From assembly GCA_009843005.1 (NCBI GenBank), contig VYEH01000442.1, positions 1-7,135 of the forward strand: DNA of 7,135 nt, written 5' to 3'. Below are positions 6,186 through 7,135 of this stretch, in pieces. The notes beneath the pieces are model-generated. The model saw only the letters and a list, made by a program, of their open reading frames with translations, did not search any database and had not been told where the DNA came from. The position numbers and the translations under genes were made by a program. Position 1 is the stretch's first letter. The number at the start of each line of letters is the position of its first letter. This stretch comes from Pseudomonadota bacterium. GTDB lineage: Bacteria; Pseudomonadota; Gammaproteobacteria; Steroidobacterales; Rariloculaceae.

Positions 6186-6715
6186 ACTTCGCAGGTCAGG
6201 GGCCGCAGGCCGGGGCGGTTTCGGGTGACCCGCGGCCGGCCGGTGAAGCTGACGATTACCGCCCGCGCCTGAACTGCGCCGCGACGGTCGCAGAACGTGA
6301 CCGTGCCGTTGGTGCTGCGTCGGCCGAAGGGCCGGAACTCGAACAGTCGCCGATTGGCAGTGATGCTCCCCGCCATCTCCGGCCGGTACTCGTACAGTCG
6401 CGGTTCATCGGAGTCCCGGCGCGGCGGGTTTTCGCTGCCGTCGTTTACGAACACCATCCAGCCCTGGTCGAAATCCACGTCCGAGCCACCGCAACGCATT
6501 CCGTCTGCGGTCTTGCACAACACCACCGTGCGGCCGCGCTTGAACGCTTCGCTGCGGGCCAGTTGCACGGCCGTCACGAAACCGTTGACGTCCGCCGTGC
6601 GTCGGGCGTTCAGGATAAAGGCGCCGAGACCGGGAATCGCGGCCGCAGCCAGCACCGCGGCGACCATGAGCACCACCAGTAGTTCCAGCAATGTCACACC
6701 TCGGCAACGATTCAT
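6182..6715 (-). CDS. fimT: Type IV minor pilin FimT/FimU (GspH family)
   Basis: A 177-residue prepilin and first gene of the operon. The ATG at 6713-6715 is chosen because GGAAG (6723-6727) lies seven bases upstream and gives the short leader MNRCRG. An in-frame TTG at 6790 would add 25 residues that look non-coding. Cleavage after Gly6 yields VTLLELLVVLMVAAVLAAAAIPGL with Glu at mature position 5. FVTAVQLARSEAFKRGRTVVLCK (46-68) and DQGWMVFVNDG (83-93) are hallmarks of the GspH/FimT domain, as is FCDRRG (141-146). Near the end, FTGRPR (157-162) contains a GRxR motif reported in FimT of naturally competent bacteria as part of the DNA-binding surface. It therefore may serve both pilus priming and DNA uptake. 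FimT and FimU are paralogues; with a single copy present I cannot separate the two names with certainty. Confidence 0.9.
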   Translation of the reverse strand: MNRCRGVTLLELLVVLMVAAVLAAAAIPGLGAFILNARRTADVNGFVTAVQLARSEAFKRGRTVVLCKTADGMRCGGSDVDFDQGWMVFVNDGSENPPRRDSDEPRLYEYRPEMAGSITANRRLFEFRPFGRRSTNGTVTFCDRRGAVQARAVIVSFTGRPRVTRNRPGLRPLTCEV

Positions 6716-6722
6716 GCGGCTG

Positions 6723-6727
6723 CTTCC
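6723..6727 (-). promoter_or_regulatory. Ribosome binding site of fimT
   Basis: GGAAG seven bases before the ATG at 6713-6715. It supports this start over the upstream in-frame TTG at 6790. It is the only clear Shine-Dalgarno of the pilus operon that is not buried inside the preceding gene. Confidence 0.6.
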
Positions 6728-6747
6728 AAAAACGGTTAGCAGCAGCC

Positions 6748-6768
6748 TAAGCGCAGCGGGTGCGCTTA
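6748..6768. repeat. Perfect 8-bp inverted repeat in the fimT leader
   Basis: TAAGCGCA (6748-6755) and TGCGCTTA (6761-6768) are exact reverse complements around a 5-base centre. The repeat ends 33 bases upstream of the fimT start. In RNA it would form a stable GC-rich hairpin; in DNA it could be a dimer-binding site. No immediate T-run follows on the minus strand, so it is not a classical terminator. Confidence 0.75.
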
Positions 6769-6806
6769 CGTCAGTGCCGAATCTGGGCAATACTCACGGA
6801 AATGCG

Positions 6807-6835
6807 ATTTCAGCGGTGCCGATTACTATGGGCAA
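6807..6835 (-). promoter_or_regulatory. Candidate sigma-70 promoter of the fimT-pilE operon
   Basis: On the minus strand TTGCCC (6830-6835) and TGAAAT (6807-6812) are separated by 17 bases, each matching four of six consensus bases. Transcription would begin near 6800, leaving a leader of about 85 bases that includes the inverted repeat at 6748-6768. The match is modest; an activator-dependent promoter is equally possible, as minor pilin operons in relatives are often controlled by AlgR-like regulators. Confidence 0.3.
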
Positions 6836-6857
6836 GGCGGCAAATTAGAAGGATAAT
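6829..6857 (+). promoter_or_regulatory. Candidate promoter of the tRNA-Thr gene
   Basis: TGGGCA (6829-6834, four of six to consensus) and GATAAT (6852-6857, five of six) are 17 bases apart. The sequence after the -10 is very G/C-rich (GTGCCGCCCG), a discriminator type common in growth-rate-controlled stable RNA promoters. Transcription would start about 15 bases before the tRNA. The -35 overlaps the candidate -35 of the opposing fimT promoter. Confidence 0.45.
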
Positions 6858-6880
6858 GTGCCGCCCGAACAGTATCCGAA

Positions 6881-6956
6881 GCCGGTGTAGCTCAGGCGGT
6901 AGAGCAACGCATTCGTAATGCGTGGGTCGGCGGTTCGAATCCGTCCACCGGCACCA
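6881..6956 (+). tRNA. thrT: tRNA-Thr (anticodon CGT)
   Basis: A complete 76-base cloverleaf. The acceptor stem pairs GCCGGTG with CACCGGC, followed by discriminator A and an encoded CCA. The D arm is GCTC...GAGC. The anticodon stem ACGCA/TGCGT encloses the loop TTCGTAA with anticodon CGT, which reads ACG threonine codons. The T arm GGCGG-TTCGAAT-CCGTC contains the invariant TTCGAAT and one G-T pair. It is transcribed away from the pilus operon. The 3' end of the gene is a common integration site for mobile elements, but no duplicate of it is visible in the window. The gene symbol is tentative. Confidence 0.96.
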
Positions 6957-7135
6957 CGGTCCATTGGTCCATTCCGGGCACATGGTTTACAGTTTATTCT
7001 CGAGACATGGTTATTCCATTCATCCGCGGGTTGCCACGGGCAAGCGTCTGAAACCGGCTTCACCCAGATCGCCAACTCCCGGCACCGCATTCGCAACCAC
7101 GAGGCTTCCGCTCCTGCAATGGCATCACTGAAGCA
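6957..7135. other. Region right of the tRNA without a convincing gene
   Basis: No frame here combines a good start, a ribosome binding site and protein-like composition. The stretch 6961-7020 is visibly richer in A/T than the pilus operon. GGTCCATT is repeated in tandem at 6958-6973, directly after the tRNA CCA end. No hairpin followed by a T-run is seen, so tRNA termination is not explained. A plus-strand gene could begin at or beyond the right edge. Confidence 0.5.

Noticed and set aside
5171..6682. 503-codon plus-strand open frame
   Set aside because: It lies antisense to fimT, pilV and pilW. Its composition is arginine/proline-rich, as expected from a high-GC shadow, and it has no recognisable domain.
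6761..6787. GGCAC...GC sequence upstream of fimT resembling a sigma-54 promoter
   Set aside because: The distance between the GG and GC elements is 11 bases instead of the required 10, and the TTGC box is not matched.
6716..6790. Upstream TTG start of fimT adding 25 residues
   Set aside because: The ATG at 6715 has a good ribosome binding site and gives a normal 6-residue prepilin leader.
6845..7096. Minus-strand frame encoding a protein with GGRIRTADPRITNALLYRL
   Set aside because: It is the antisense of the tRNA-Thr gene. This kind of spurious protein appears widely in databases as a tRNA shadow.
7119..7135. ATG at 7119 as the start of a plus-strand gene (MASLK...)
   Set aside because: Only five full codons are visible, and the nearest purine-rich stretch (GAGG) is about 14 bases upstream, too far for a good ribosome binding site.

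Overview
The window is a gammaproteobacterial-type chromosome segment dominated by one type IV pilus minor pilin operon on the minus strand. The DNA is GC-rich, with long open frames on both strands as is usual at high GC. The gene order fimT-pilV-pilW-pilX-pilY1-pilE is the one known from Pseudomonas and Xanthomonas relatives. The exact genus cannot be read from the sequence; a Xanthomonadales- or Chromatiales-like gammaproteobacterium is my inference.

Layout, left to right. Positions 1-173 (minus) hold the N-terminal part of a small gene that resembles XRE/HigA-NadS-like antitoxin regulators. It runs off the left edge and has a strong ribosome binding site. Positions 174-315 are intergenic and carry a possible promoter and an inverted repeat for that gene. 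Positions 316-6715 (minus) hold six pilus genes, read right to left: fimT, pilV, pilW, pilX, pilY1, pilE. Positions 6716-6880 are a divergent control region with a perfect 8-bp inverted repeat in the fimT leader and candidate promoters facing both ways. A tRNA-Thr(CGT) lies on the plus strand at 6881-6956. I see no convincing gene from 6957 to 7135.

How the genes work together: FimT, PilV, PilW, PilX and PilE each start with a type III prepilin leader and a hydrophobic helix. They should be processed by prepilin peptidase PilD. In related bacteria the minor pilins and PilY1 form a complex that primes pilus assembly and sits at the tip, with PilY1 as tip adhesin and regulator of retraction. 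All five junctions in the operon are 4-base overlaps (ATGA or GTGA), so the six proteins look translationally coupled. FimT carries a GRxR motif of the kind linked to DNA uptake in natural transformation.

The system is a known one. Points that deserve a second look are: the degenerate metal site of the PilY1 von Willebrand domain; a paired CVGxxC motif at the PilY1 C terminus; an A/T-rich rare-codon island with an 8-base homopolymer inside pilW; an imperfect repeat spanning the pilY1 start; and the partial antitoxin-like gene at the left edge.
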